The position numbers were made by a program, and so were the translations under genes. A DNA stretch of 52,327 bases from Pseudomonadota bacterium (GTDB taxonomy: Bacteria; Desulfobacterota; Desulfovibrionia; Desulfovibrionales; Desulfovibrionaceae): contig JAEWPX010000186.1 of assembly GCA_023399375.1 (NCBI GenBank), positions 1 through 52,327 on the forward strand. Reading direction: 5' to 3'. The notes under the pieces were generated by a model. It was not told the DNA's origin. It saw nothing but the letters and a program-made list of their open reading frames with translations, and did no database searches. Below, in pieces: positions 22,300-29,559 of this stretch; within the stretch, counting starts at the first letter, position 1; the number at the start of each line of letters is the position of its first letter.

Positions 22300-22887
22300 A
22301 TGACCACTCTCACTTTCGATGACGTCGTGGGCGTGCTGGCCGCCACGCGCGACGAGCTGGCGCAGCTCCGCGCGGCCGCGCCGGTTCCCGAGGTGGCCGC
22401 CGTCCAGGCCCCGAGCCAGGATGAACTGGTCGTGACCATGGCCGGCAGCTACCAGCTGCCGGCCGTGGTCGTGCGGGCCATGGTGAAGCATGAGTCGATG
22501 GGCATCCCCTTCGCCGTGCGGTACGAGCCGGACTTTTACAACACCTACCTCAAGGGCAAAACGCCCGATTTTCGGCCGCACGAAGCGTGCTCCTGGGAGA
22601 CGGAGCGCATCGGCCGCGCCACGTCCTGGGGTCTCATGCAGGTGATGGGCGAGACCGCCCGTTGTGTCGGCTTCCGGGGCTGGTTCCCGGCGCTGTGTCT
22701 GCCGGAAATCGGCCTGGAATGGGGCTGCCGCTACCTGCGTCGGCTGGCGGACAGCTATCTGGCGGACGGCGGCTGGCCCACGGTCATGCGCGCCTACAAC
22801 GGCGGCCCGGGCAACCGGGACAAGGTGGACAGCCCGTATCCGGGCAAAATCCTCGCGCTGATCCCCGGCGGGAAGTGGCCGGAATAG
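22300..22887 (+). CDS. Lytic transglycosylase (endolysin)
   Basis: This is a 195-aa SLT-fold enzyme. Catalytic Glu65 sits in VRAMVKHESMG; the ATSWGLMQVMGETAR block (about 108-122) and CRYLRRL...MRAYNGGPG complete the goose-lysozyme-like transglycosylase motifs. No signal peptide is seen, so release through a holin is expected. It cleaves peptidoglycan to 1,6-anhydro ends at lysis. AAGGAGTAATCT ribosome site. It is followed by a small helical/membrane protein. Confidence 0.9.
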   Translation: MTTLTFDDVVGVLAATRDELAQLRAAAPVPEVAAVQAPSQDELVVTMAGSYQLPAVVVRAMVKHESMGIPFAVRYEPDFYNTYLKGKTPDFRPHEACSWETERIGRATSWGLMQVMGETARCVGFRGWFPALCLPEIGLEWGCRYLRRLADSYLADGGWPTVMRAYNGGPGNRDKVDSPYPGKILALIPGGKWPE

Positions 22888-22897
22888 GAGGCGGATC

Positions 22898-23350
22898 ATG
22901 GACGAAGCAAAGCGGGTCGCCTTGGTCGGCGTACTCCAGAACCGGATCGGCTTGTCCCCCGACGACGTCCTGGAGGTGCTGTCGCAGGTCGAGCGAAAGG
23001 CCGGCGTCTCCGGCGGCGTCGTGCCTCCGGTCGCTCCCGGGGAGCCTGCCCCGCGTGTGCTCATGCAGCCCGGTGAAGCCGTTTTGCCCACGGCACAAGC
23101 CCAGGCCCTGGAAAAGGCTTTCACCATATCCGCCCCTGTCGAGACGCGCGGCGAACGCGGCTGGAAGAGCCCCAATCTTTGGGTTTCGCTGGCGACGCTC
23201 GCGGGCATGCTCGTGCAGGTCCCCCTGGAAAAGCGTTTGTCGGCCCAGGAGCTGCTGGCCTTTGCCATCGTGGCGGTCGCCTACATCGTCATGCAGGGAC
23301 TGGTGGACATCGCGAAAGTCCGGGCCAACGGACAGGGGCCGGCCGCGTGA
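22898..23350 (+). CDS. Hypothetical phage protein with a membrane segment
   Basis: This is a 150-aa protein. The N-terminal 75 residues are soluble and contain an RVLMQPGEAVLPTAQAQALEKAF segment. One or two TM helices follow near the C-terminus (LWVSLATLAGMLVQV and LLAFAIVAVAYIVMQGLV). A role in lysis timing or as an additional holin is possible. GGAGGCGGATC ribosome site; TGATG overlap with the next gene. Confidence 0.55.
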   Translation: MDEAKRVALVGVLQNRIGLSPDDVLEVLSQVERKAGVSGGVVPPVAPGEPAPRVLMQPGEAVLPTAQAQALEKAFTISAPVETRGERGWKSPNLWVSLATLAGMLVQVPLEKRLSAQELLAFAIVAVAYIVMQGLVDIAKVRANGQGPAA

Positions 23351-23559
23351 TGGATTTCGGCGACGAAGCGGCGGCGGCCGAGGCGCATTACAGGGAGGCG
23401 GCCATCGCCGCCGCGCGCCCGGCTCCCGCCGGCAGCCAGGTTGTGGAGAGCGGCCGGGTTGTCTGCGCCGCATGCGGCGAACCAATCCCGGCCGCACGGC
23501 TGGCCGCCGTGCCCGGCGCGACGCGCTGCCGGGAGTGCCAAGAGGATTTCGAGGGATAG
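23350..23559 (+). CDS. TraR/DksA-type C4 zinc-finger protein
   Basis: This is a 69-aa protein. The C-terminal finger CAACGEPIPAARLAAVPGATRCREC matches the short phage TraR/DksA family: C-x2-C-G-x-x-I-P-x-x-R...P...RC-x2-C. By family these small proteins bind RNA polymerase in the secondary channel; whether this one affects host transcription is untested. It occupies the usual spot between lysis and gp25-type genes in Mu-like phages. Confidence 0.85.
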   Translation: MDFGDEAAAAEAHYREAAIAAARPAPAGSQVVESGRVVCAACGEPIPAARLAAVPGATRCRECQEDFEG

Positions 23560-23567
23560 GGGGAGAT

Positions 23568-23981
23568 GTGGAAGACTTGCTTTGGAAAATCCTGCCCTTT
23601 GTTGTGCTGCTCGTCCAGGGCCTGTTCGCCTGGGTGCTTTGGTCATTGCGCCGCAATTTCGTGAGCTGCGATGCCTGCGCCGCCGCTAGAGCGGAAAATG
23701 ACAAGCGCCAAGCGGATCAACGGGCCGAATACGACAAGCGCCAAGTCGAATACGACAAACAGTTGGGGTGTATGGCGGCCGAGGGCAAGGAGCTGCGCGC
23801 GAGTCTCGACAGCCTGCCCAAGGCCAAGGACCTGCACGAGGTGGCCCGGGAGGTCGAAGCGGTACGCGGCGGACTGGAAGCCGTAAAGGAGTCCGTAAAA
23901 TCGCTCGGCATCTCCATCGACCGGCTGGATAAGCCCATTCAATTGCTCCTGGAACACCACATCAACGGAGGCGGGAAGTGA
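23568..23981 (+). CDS. DUF2730-type (Mu gp25-like) protein
   Basis: This is a 137-aa protein with an N-terminal TM helix (LLWKILPFVVLLVQGLFAWVLWSL), then a Lys/Glu/Gln-rich coiled coil with a repeated EYDKRQ unit and a second helical heptad region. This matches the DUF2730/gp25 type seen before gp26-gp28. GTG start (23568) with AGGGGGAG ahead. Its TGA overlaps the next GTG (GTGA). Function in the phage is unknown. Confidence 0.75.
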   Translation: MEDLLWKILPFVVLLVQGLFAWVLWSLRRNFVSCDACAAARAENDKRQADQRAEYDKRQVEYDKQLGCMAAEGKELRASLDSLPKAKDLHEVAREVEAVRGGLEAVKESVKSLGISIDRLDKPIQLLLEHHINGGGK

Positions 23982-24280
23982 GTTTTTCCGATTTGGTATC
24001 CCAGGATCGCCGGCTGGTGATCCTGCGCCTGCTGGCCGAAGACCTGGACCACAAGCTGAACACGTCGGTGCTGCAAGACGCCCTGGACCTGATCGGCCAC
24101 GGCTGCTCGCGGGATTGCGTGGAAACCGAATGCTCCTGGCTCGAGGAGCAAGGGCTGGTGGCCGTCGAGCACGTGGGCAAGGACAATGCCGTGACCGTGG
24201 TGCGCCTGACCGGCCGTGGCCAGGACGTGGCCGAAGGCCGGGCGACAGTGCCGGGCGTCAAGCGCCCCCGGGCGAGGTAG
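23978..24280 (+). CDS. Mu gp26-like winged-helix protein
   Basis: This is a 100-aa protein. RLVILRLLAEDLDHKLNTSVLQDALDLIGHGCSRDCVETECSWLEEQGLV is a compact wHTH; VVRLTGRGQDVAEGRATVPGVKRP is the typical end of the gp26 group. It probably helps terminase or packaging, based on its fixed position just before gp27/gp28 (inference). GTG start coupled to the previous stop. Confidence 0.8.
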   Translation: MSFSDLVSQDRRLVILRLLAEDLDHKLNTSVLQDALDLIGHGCSRDCVETECSWLEEQGLVAVEHVGKDNAVTVVRLTGRGQDVAEGRATVPGVKRPRAR

Positions 24281-24283
24281 GCC

Positions 24284-24838
24284 ATGCCCAGGCCCTCGAC
24301 CATCGTCACCCTGCCGCCCGAACTGCGGGCTGCCTTCGACCGTTTCCTGGCCTCGCGCAAGGACCTGACCATCGACGACGTGACGGCCTGGCTCAACGAG
24401 CAGCTGGCCGGCTCGGGCGTCCGGGTCACGGTCTCGCGCTCGGCCGTGGGCCGCTACCGCAAGACGTTCGAGGAGGCCGCGGCGAAAATTCGCGAGTCCC
24501 GGGAAATCGCGGCCGCTTTCGCCCGGGAGGTGGGGACCGCCCCAGAAGGCAATCTCGGCGCGCATCTCGTGGAGCTGGTGCGGGGGCTGGCCTTTAAGAT
24601 CGCGGCCCACGCCGACGACGGGACCATTGACCCCGGCGACCTGGTCAAGCTGGCCAAGGCCGTCCGGGACATCGAGTCCGGGGCAAAATTGACCATCGAA
24701 ACCGAGGCGAAGGCCCGGGAGCAGGCGCGCAAGGAGCTGGAGGAGGAGGCCAAGCGGAATGTCCGCACGGCCGTGGGCGACGGCCGCCTGGACGCCGAAA
24801 CCGCCGAAGAGGCCATGCGCATCATGGGGTTTGCCTGA
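24284..24838 (+). CDS. Small terminase subunit-like protein (DUF3486, Mu gp27)
   Basis: This is a 184-aa protein. The N-terminal HTH region (LPPELRAAFDRFLASRKDLTIDDVTAWLNEQ...VSRSAVGRYRKTFEE) and long C-terminal helices (KAREQARKELEEEAKRNVRTAVGDGRLDAETAEEAMRIMG) match DUF3486/gp27. By analogy it recognises phage DNA for packaging. Its TGA overlaps the large-subunit start (TGATG). Confidence 0.88.
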   Translation: MPRPSTIVTLPPELRAAFDRFLASRKDLTIDDVTAWLNEQLAGSGVRVTVSRSAVGRYRKTFEEAAAKIRESREIAAAFAREVGTAPEGNLGAHLVELVRGLAFKIAAHADDGTIDPGDLVKLAKAVRDIESGAKLTIETEAKAREQARKELEEEAKRNVRTAVGDGRLDAETAEEAMRIMGFA

Positions 24839-26253
24839 TGCCCGAGACCGCCCCTCTTATCACGTTTCACCCCTACCAGCGCCGTTGGCTGAAGGATGAT
24901 TCCCGATTCAAGCTCGGGATGTTCTCGCGCCAGACAGGCAAGACGTTCACGACCTGCGCCGAGATCGTCGAGGATTGCATCCAAGCCGAGATCGCCGGCC
25001 GGCGCGTGCGCTGGGTCATCCTTTCGCGCGGCGAACGGCAGGCCAAGGAGGCCGTGGACGAGGCCATCAAGCCTTTCTGCAAGGCTTTCTATCTCGTTTA
25101 CAACAAGCTGCTAGCCGGGAAGCGGCCGCCCGAATTCTCCCAGGAAGTGTTCCGGGGCGAATCCGGGGCCGAATACACGGCCCTTGAAATCCGATTCCCC
25201 TCGGGTTCCAGGATCACGGCCCTGCCGGCGAACCCGGATACGGCGCGCGGCTTTTCTGCCAACGTCTTCCTGGATGAGTTTGCCTTCCACGAAAAGAGCC
25301 GCGAAATCTGGAAAGCCATCTTCCCAGTCATCTCCAAGGAGGGCTTGCGCCTGCGGGTCACCTCCACGCCGAACGGCAAGGACAATAAGTTTTACGAGCT
25401 GTGGACGTCCGAAGAGGACATCTGGAGCCGACATCGCGTGGACATCCACGAGGCCGTGGCCCAGGGCCTTGACCGGGACGTGGACGCCCTGCGGCGCGGG
25501 CTGGGCGACGAAGAGGCGTGGCGGCAGGAATACGAGCTGGAATTCCTGGAGGAGGCGTCCTCCTGGCTGTCCTATGACCTGATCCTCTCCTGCGAGCATC
25601 CCGACGCCGGTAACCCGCGCCTTTACCGGGGCAATCCTGTGTTTATCGGCAACGACATCGCCCGCCGTCGCGACCTGTGGGTGGCCTGGGTGTTTGAGCT
25701 GGTCGGGGACGTGCTTTGGACCCGCGAGATCGTGGAGGAGCGCGGCATCTCCTTCGCCGCCCAGGACGCCATCATCCAAGCCTTGGCCGCGAAATACCGG
25801 CTCTCGCGCCTTATCATGGACCAGACCGGCATGGGTGAAAAGCCGGTTGAGGACATGCAAGCCGCATTGGGGGTCGAGCGTGTGGAAGGCGTGCTCTTGA
25901 CCGGGGCGACGCCCCTGAACGTGGCCACGGCCGCCAAACAGGCTTTCGAGGACCGGCGGGTGCGTATCCCGGCCGGCAATGCGGTCCTGCGGGATGATCT
26001 GCATAAAATCCGCAAGGTGGTCGGTCCGACCGGAGCCCCGCGCCTGCTGGCCGACCGAGATACCCAGGGCCATGCGGACCGGGCCTGGGCCTGTTTCCTG
26101 GGAGTGGCCGGGGCGCTCTCCGGGGTAGTGGAATACGCCTATACCCCGGCCGGGCGCGACGCTGGCCACCCTGGCCAGGGCGGCGATGATGCCTTTGACG
26201 ATGACGACAACGCATTTTGCGGCCGGGCGCGGTTCGGCCGGGGAGCATACTGA
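24838..26253 (+). CDS. Large terminase subunit (Mu gp28-like)
   Basis: This is a 471-aa protein. The N-terminal ATPase has FHPYQRRWL and a Walker A-like SRQTGKTFT (about residues 30-38); Walker B follows as VFLDEFAFHEKS (about 143-154). The C-terminal RNase H-like nuclease begins IGNDIARRRDLWVAWVFE (first metal Asp) and later LIMDQTGMGEKP. It pumps DNA into the head using ATP and cuts it after headful filling, including some host DNA at Mu-like ends. TGATG overlaps with both neighbours. Confidence 0.92.
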   Translation: MPETAPLITFHPYQRRWLKDDSRFKLGMFSRQTGKTFTTCAEIVEDCIQAEIAGRRVRWVILSRGERQAKEAVDEAIKPFCKAFYLVYNKLLAGKRPPEFSQEVFRGESGAEYTALEIRFPSGSRITALPANPDTARGFSANVFLDEFAFHEKSREIWKAIFPVISKEGLRLRVTSTPNGKDNKFYELWTSEEDIWSRHRVDIHEAVAQGLDRDVDALRRGLGDEEAWRQEYELEFLEEASSWLSYDLILSCEHPDAGNPRLYRGNPVFIGNDIARRRDLWVAWVFELVGDVLWTREIVEERGISFAAQDAIIQALAAKYRLSRLIMDQTGMGEKPVEDMQAALGVERVEGVLLTGATPLNVATAAKQAFEDRRVRIPAGNAVLRDDLHKIRKVVGPTGAPRLLADRDTQGHADRAWACFLGVAGALSGVVEYAYTPAGRDAGHPGQGGDDAFDDDDNAFCGRARFGRGAY

Positions 26254-27857
26254 TGGCTACGACGCTCTATGACCATTTGGGCCGGCCCGTGGACCTGGGG
26301 CGGCTGCGTGAGGAGGAGGCCGGCCCGACCGTGACCGGCGTGCGGCAGGTGCTGTCCGGCCACCCGGCCCAGGGGCTGACGCCCGGGCGGCTGGCCCGGT
26401 TGCTGCGCGCGGCCGAGGACGGCGACCCGGTTGCCTACCTGGAACTCGCCGAGGAGATGGAAGAAAAAGACCTCCATTATCGCAGTGTCCTGGCCACGAG
26501 AAAGTATCAGGTAGCCGGCCTGGATATCACGGTCGAGGCGGCCACGGATGCGGCCGAGGACGTGAAAGCTGCCGATCTGGTCCGGGACTGGCTGTCCCGT
26601 GACGATCTTCGGGACGAACTCTTCGACATCTTGGACGCCGTGGGGAAAGGCTACAGCCTGACGGAGATCATCTGGGACACCTCGGGCGGCACGTGGTTGC
26701 CGGCGCGGCTCAAATGGCGCGACCCCCGCTGGTTCGTGTTCGACCGTGTGGACGGCGAAACGCCGATGCTGCTTTCAGCGGCCGGCCAGCCCGAGCCGCT
26801 TTCGCCCTACAAGTACATTTACCATGTGCATCACAGTAAATCCGGCCTGCCCATAAGGGGCGGGCTGGCCCGGGCCGCGGCCTGGGGGTACTTGTTTAAA
26901 AACTTCGACGTTCGCGCCTGGGTGCAGTTCGCGGAGATTTGCGGCATCCCGTTGCGGCTGGGCAAATACGGCCCGGGCGCGTCCGAGAAGGACAAGCAGG
27001 TGCTGCTCAATGCCGTGCGCAACATCGCCCAGGACGCGGCCGGCATTATCCCTGCCAGCATGGCCATCGAGTTCATCGAGGCCAAGATCAGCGGCAACAT
27101 CACCCTGTTCGAGAAATTGGCCGACTGGCTGGACCGGCAGGTGTCCAAGGCCGTCCTGGGGCAGACCGGTACCACGGACACAGGCACGCGGGTGGGCACG
27201 GCCAATGCCCACGAGCATGTGCGTGAAGATATTGAGGAGGCGGACGCCGTCCAGCTTTCGGCCACGCTTAATCGCGGTTTGGTGCGCCCCATGGTTGACC
27301 TCAACCTGGGGCCGCGCAAACTCTACCCCAAGCTGGCCGTCAGGCGGGCGAAGAAAGAAGACACTGCGGCGTTGGTCAACAACGTGACCAAGCTGCTGCC
27401 GCACGGGCTGCGCGTCGAAGAGTCCGTCATGCGTGACAAGCTGGGTCTGCCCGATCCCCCCGCCGATGCTGTCTTGCTCCACGCGCCCGGCCAGGGGCAA
27501 GACGCAGATCCCGCTCTGCCCGAGCCTCCAGCACCGCCCCAGGGGCGGCAGGCCGCCGCCTCGCGCCGGGCTGTGGCCGCCGCGCTACCGCCTGCGCCGG
27601 CCCAGGCCATGGACGCCGTGGACGTGGCCGTGGCCGAGGAGCTGGACGGCTGGCAGCAAATGGTAGACCCGTTGCTGGCATCGGTCCGCGCGATCCTGGA
27701 TGACTGTCTCGCTCAAGGGCTCACTTTTAGTGAGTTTCAAGCGCGTCTGCCCGAAGCCCTGGCTGGCCAGGACGTCGGGCCGTTGACCGAGCATCTGGCT
27801 CGGCTGGGCTTTTTCGCCCACCTTGCCGGAATGACGAGGGCCGGTCGTGGCCGGTAG
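26253..27857 (+). CDS. Portal protein (DUF935, Mu gp29)
   Basis: This is a 534-aa portal. DUF935 landmarks are LRAAEDGDPVAYLELAEEMEEKDLHYRSVLATRK near residue 50, GKGYSLTEIIWDTSGG near 135, and the dodecamer-core region KNFDVRAWVQFAEICGIPLRLGKYG near 215. The C-terminal about 100 residues are Pro/Ala-rich and less conserved. It forms the head vertex through which DNA enters. It overlaps gpF by 11 nt. Confidence 0.92.
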   Translation: MATTLYDHLGRPVDLGRLREEEAGPTVTGVRQVLSGHPAQGLTPGRLARLLRAAEDGDPVAYLELAEEMEEKDLHYRSVLATRKYQVAGLDITVEAATDAAEDVKAADLVRDWLSRDDLRDELFDILDAVGKGYSLTEIIWDTSGGTWLPARLKWRDPRWFVFDRVDGETPMLLSAAGQPEPLSPYKYIYHVHHSKSGLPIRGGLARAAAWGYLFKNFDVRAWVQFAEICGIPLRLGKYGPGASEKDKQVLLNAVRNIAQDAAGIIPASMAIEFIEAKISGNITLFEKLADWLDRQVSKAVLGQTGTTDTGTRVGTANAHEHVREDIEEADAVQLSATLNRGLVRPMVDLNLGPRKLYPKLAVRRAKKEDTAALVNNVTKLLPHGLRVEESVMRDKLGLPDPPADAVLLHAPGQGQDADPALPEPPAPPQGRQAAASRRAVAAALPPAPAQAMDAVDVAVAEELDGWQQMVDPLLASVRAILDDCLAQGLTFSEFQARLPEALAGQDVGPLTEHLARLGFFAHLAGMTRAGRGR

Positions 27858-29196
27858 CGACGACGGCAACATCCGGTTTCAGGCCCTGCCGCCGGAAGAG
27901 GCCATCGCCTATTTCAAGGCCAAGGGGTTTAACCAGGTCGAGAGCTGGGACTGGCGGGACGTCTGGCAGGCGCAACACGCCACGGCGTTTACCGTGGCGA
28001 AATCCGCCGGCTTCGACGTGCTCAAGGATATTCAGGCCGCCGTCGACGACGCCCTGGGCCAAGGCCTGACCCTCAAGCAGTTTTCGGCCCAGTTGACGCC
28101 AATCCTCCAGCGAAAGGGCTGGTGGGGCAAAAAGGAATTGGCCGACCCCCTGATCGGTGAAGTCAAAGACGTGCAGCTCGGCAGCCCGCGCCGGCTGCGC
28201 ATCATCTACGACACCAACATGCGCATGTCCCAGGCGACCGGCGAATGGGCGCGCATCCAGCGGACCAAGGCTACGGCCCCATACCTGATGTATGTGGCCA
28301 TCCTGGACGGGCGCACCCGGCCCGAGCACAGGAAATGGAACGGCACCATCCTGCCGGTCGATCACCCCTGGTGGAAAACGCATTTCCCCCCCAACGGCTG
28401 GCACTGCCGTTGTTGGGTTATCCAGCTCTCGGCCCACGACCTGGAGGCCCTGGGACTCCAGGTCTCGCCCGATCCCGAGGAAGACCTGGTCATGTACACC
28501 AACGACCGCACGGGCGAGACGCAGATGATCCCCCGGGGCATCGACCCGGGCTTTGCTTACAACCCCGGGCAAGCTGCCTTGGACGGCCACGCGGCCCGGG
28601 CGCTCATGGGCAAGCTGGTGGACGCCTCGCCGGACATGGCCGCCGCCCAGGCCGCCAGCGCCCGGTTTGTCGTGCCGGCGATCAAGCGGGACTTGCAGGA
28701 GTGGATCGCGCCGCGCCTGGACGCTCTGGAGGCCGGCAAGCCGATCAAGACCGGGGAGCGCCGGGTGGTCGGGGCGTTGCCGGATGAGGTGCTGGAGTTT
28801 TTCACAGCCGGCCGGGCCAGTGCCGGCGGCGAAGCTATTGAGCTGTCCAGCGGGGCCGTCACCTTGTCAGAGGAGGGCATCGCCCACCTGTACCGCGAGG
28901 CCAAGCGCGGTTCGGGCGTCGGCCTGGGACGCGACACCCTGGAGCGGATCGTGGACGCCCTGTGGGAGCCCGAGGCGATTTACTGGGACAAGAGCAGCCC
29001 GGCGCTGCTGTATCTGGTCGATGCCGGGGAGGATTCGGGAAAGCTGGTGGTGCGCGTGAACTATGCCACTCGGGTCAGAGTACCCGAAGGTGGCGGGGTC
29101 AGGCGGGAAACCATCCGCACGAACGACTTATGGTCGGGGAGGCTGATCGACCCAGCGGACCTGGAAAACGCCGGCATGTACGAGCGGATCAAATAA
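27847..29196 (+). CDS. Head morphogenesis protein (Mu gpF) fused to a PBECR-like nuclease domain
   Basis: This is a 449-aa protein. Residues 1-230 are a standard gpF/SPP1 gp7 minor head protein (FTVAKSAGFDVLKDI...NMRMSQATGEWARIQRTK...LDGRTRPEHRKWNGTILPVDHPWWKTHFPPNGWHCRCW). Residues about 330-449 form a separate domain with ERIVDALWEPEAIYWDKSSPALLYLVDAG...VVRVNYATRVRV...ETIRTNDL. I recognise this as the BECR-fold phage nuclease type (PBECR) that is often fused to such head proteins. It may be a toxin carried in the head and injected with DNA. GTG start at 27847. Confidence 0.8.
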   Translation: MAGSDDGNIRFQALPPEEAIAYFKAKGFNQVESWDWRDVWQAQHATAFTVAKSAGFDVLKDIQAAVDDALGQGLTLKQFSAQLTPILQRKGWWGKKELADPLIGEVKDVQLGSPRRLRIIYDTNMRMSQATGEWARIQRTKATAPYLMYVAILDGRTRPEHRKWNGTILPVDHPWWKTHFPPNGWHCRCWVIQLSAHDLEALGLQVSPDPEEDLVMYTNDRTGETQMIPRGIDPGFAYNPGQAALDGHAARALMGKLVDASPDMAAAQAASARFVVPAIKRDLQEWIAPRLDALEAGKPIKTGERRVVGALPDEVLEFFTAGRASAGGEAIELSSGAVTLSEEGIAHLYREAKRGSGVGLGRDTLERIVDALWEPEAIYWDKSSPALLYLVDAGEDSGKLVVRVNYATRVRVPEGGGVRRETIRTNDLWSGRLIDPADLENAGMYERIK

Positions 29197-29200
29197 GGAA

Positions 29201-29300
29201 GGCCGCCTGGGTGGTGCGCAAACTCCACGGAGGAACTCCACTACTGCTAGGGTAGGATAGCTCCGGTCGGCAGCGACATTCCCGACCTCTCCAGGCGGCC
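29201..29300 (+). ncRNA. Candidate structured RNA after gpF
   Basis: GGCCGCCTGG (29201-29210) and CCAGGCGGCC (29291-29300) form a perfect 10-bp closing stem around 80 nt. Inside, short helices can form in series: GTGG/CCAC (29211/29225), GGAG-GAA-CTCC (29229-29239), CTAC/GTAG (29241/29252), GGTCGG/CCGACC (29265/29282). AACTCCAC is repeated at 29221 and 29234. It starts 4 nt after the gpF stop and has no T-run. No RNA family is recognised. Confidence 0.5.
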
Positions 29301-29503
29301 CAACAGGACAATATGAATATAAGCCCGTTTTCACCCCGGAGCAACCCCGTCCAGGGCGATGCCCGAGAAAACCAGTAAATCGCCTAGTAAACAGGGCCTG
29401 GCGCGTTTGCGGGGCATGTCCGGGGTTGCCTCCGGCTCCTCACCCGGGCTACCAGTAGCCCAGCCCCGTCCGGGGCGCGCTCCTCTCCCTCGGAAAAGCC
29501 CAT
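29301..29503 (+). other. Non-coding spacer upstream of late promoter B
   Basis: I see no credible frame on either strand. It begins with a short AT-rich patch (CAATATGAATATAAGCC) and continues as GC-rich DNA with imperfect repeats of a CCCCGTCC-GGGGCG unit. Together with the preceding structured element it makes the largest gap in the late region. Confidence 0.5.
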
Positions 29504-29559
29504 GGGGATGACATTTGTCGTCCCCGCCTCCCGCCGTCCGGCCCGCTATACATCGGGCC
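29504..29559 (+). promoter_or_regulatory. Late promoter element B (protease/capsid/tail block)
   Basis: The dyad GATGACA, TT, TGTCGTC inside GGGG/CCCC (29504-29525, centre 29514.5) is followed at the same 32.5-bp distance by TATACA (29547-29552), then GCCATGCTGCGACG. It matches element A except for one symmetric position and the spacer sequence. The shared spacing and sequence support a common activator. The start codon at 29560 is at the expected transcription start. Confidence 0.7.

Noticed and set aside
29201..29300. HDV-like ribozyme
   Set aside because: The closing stem joins the two outer ends; the HDV fold needs the partner strand in the middle of the molecule.
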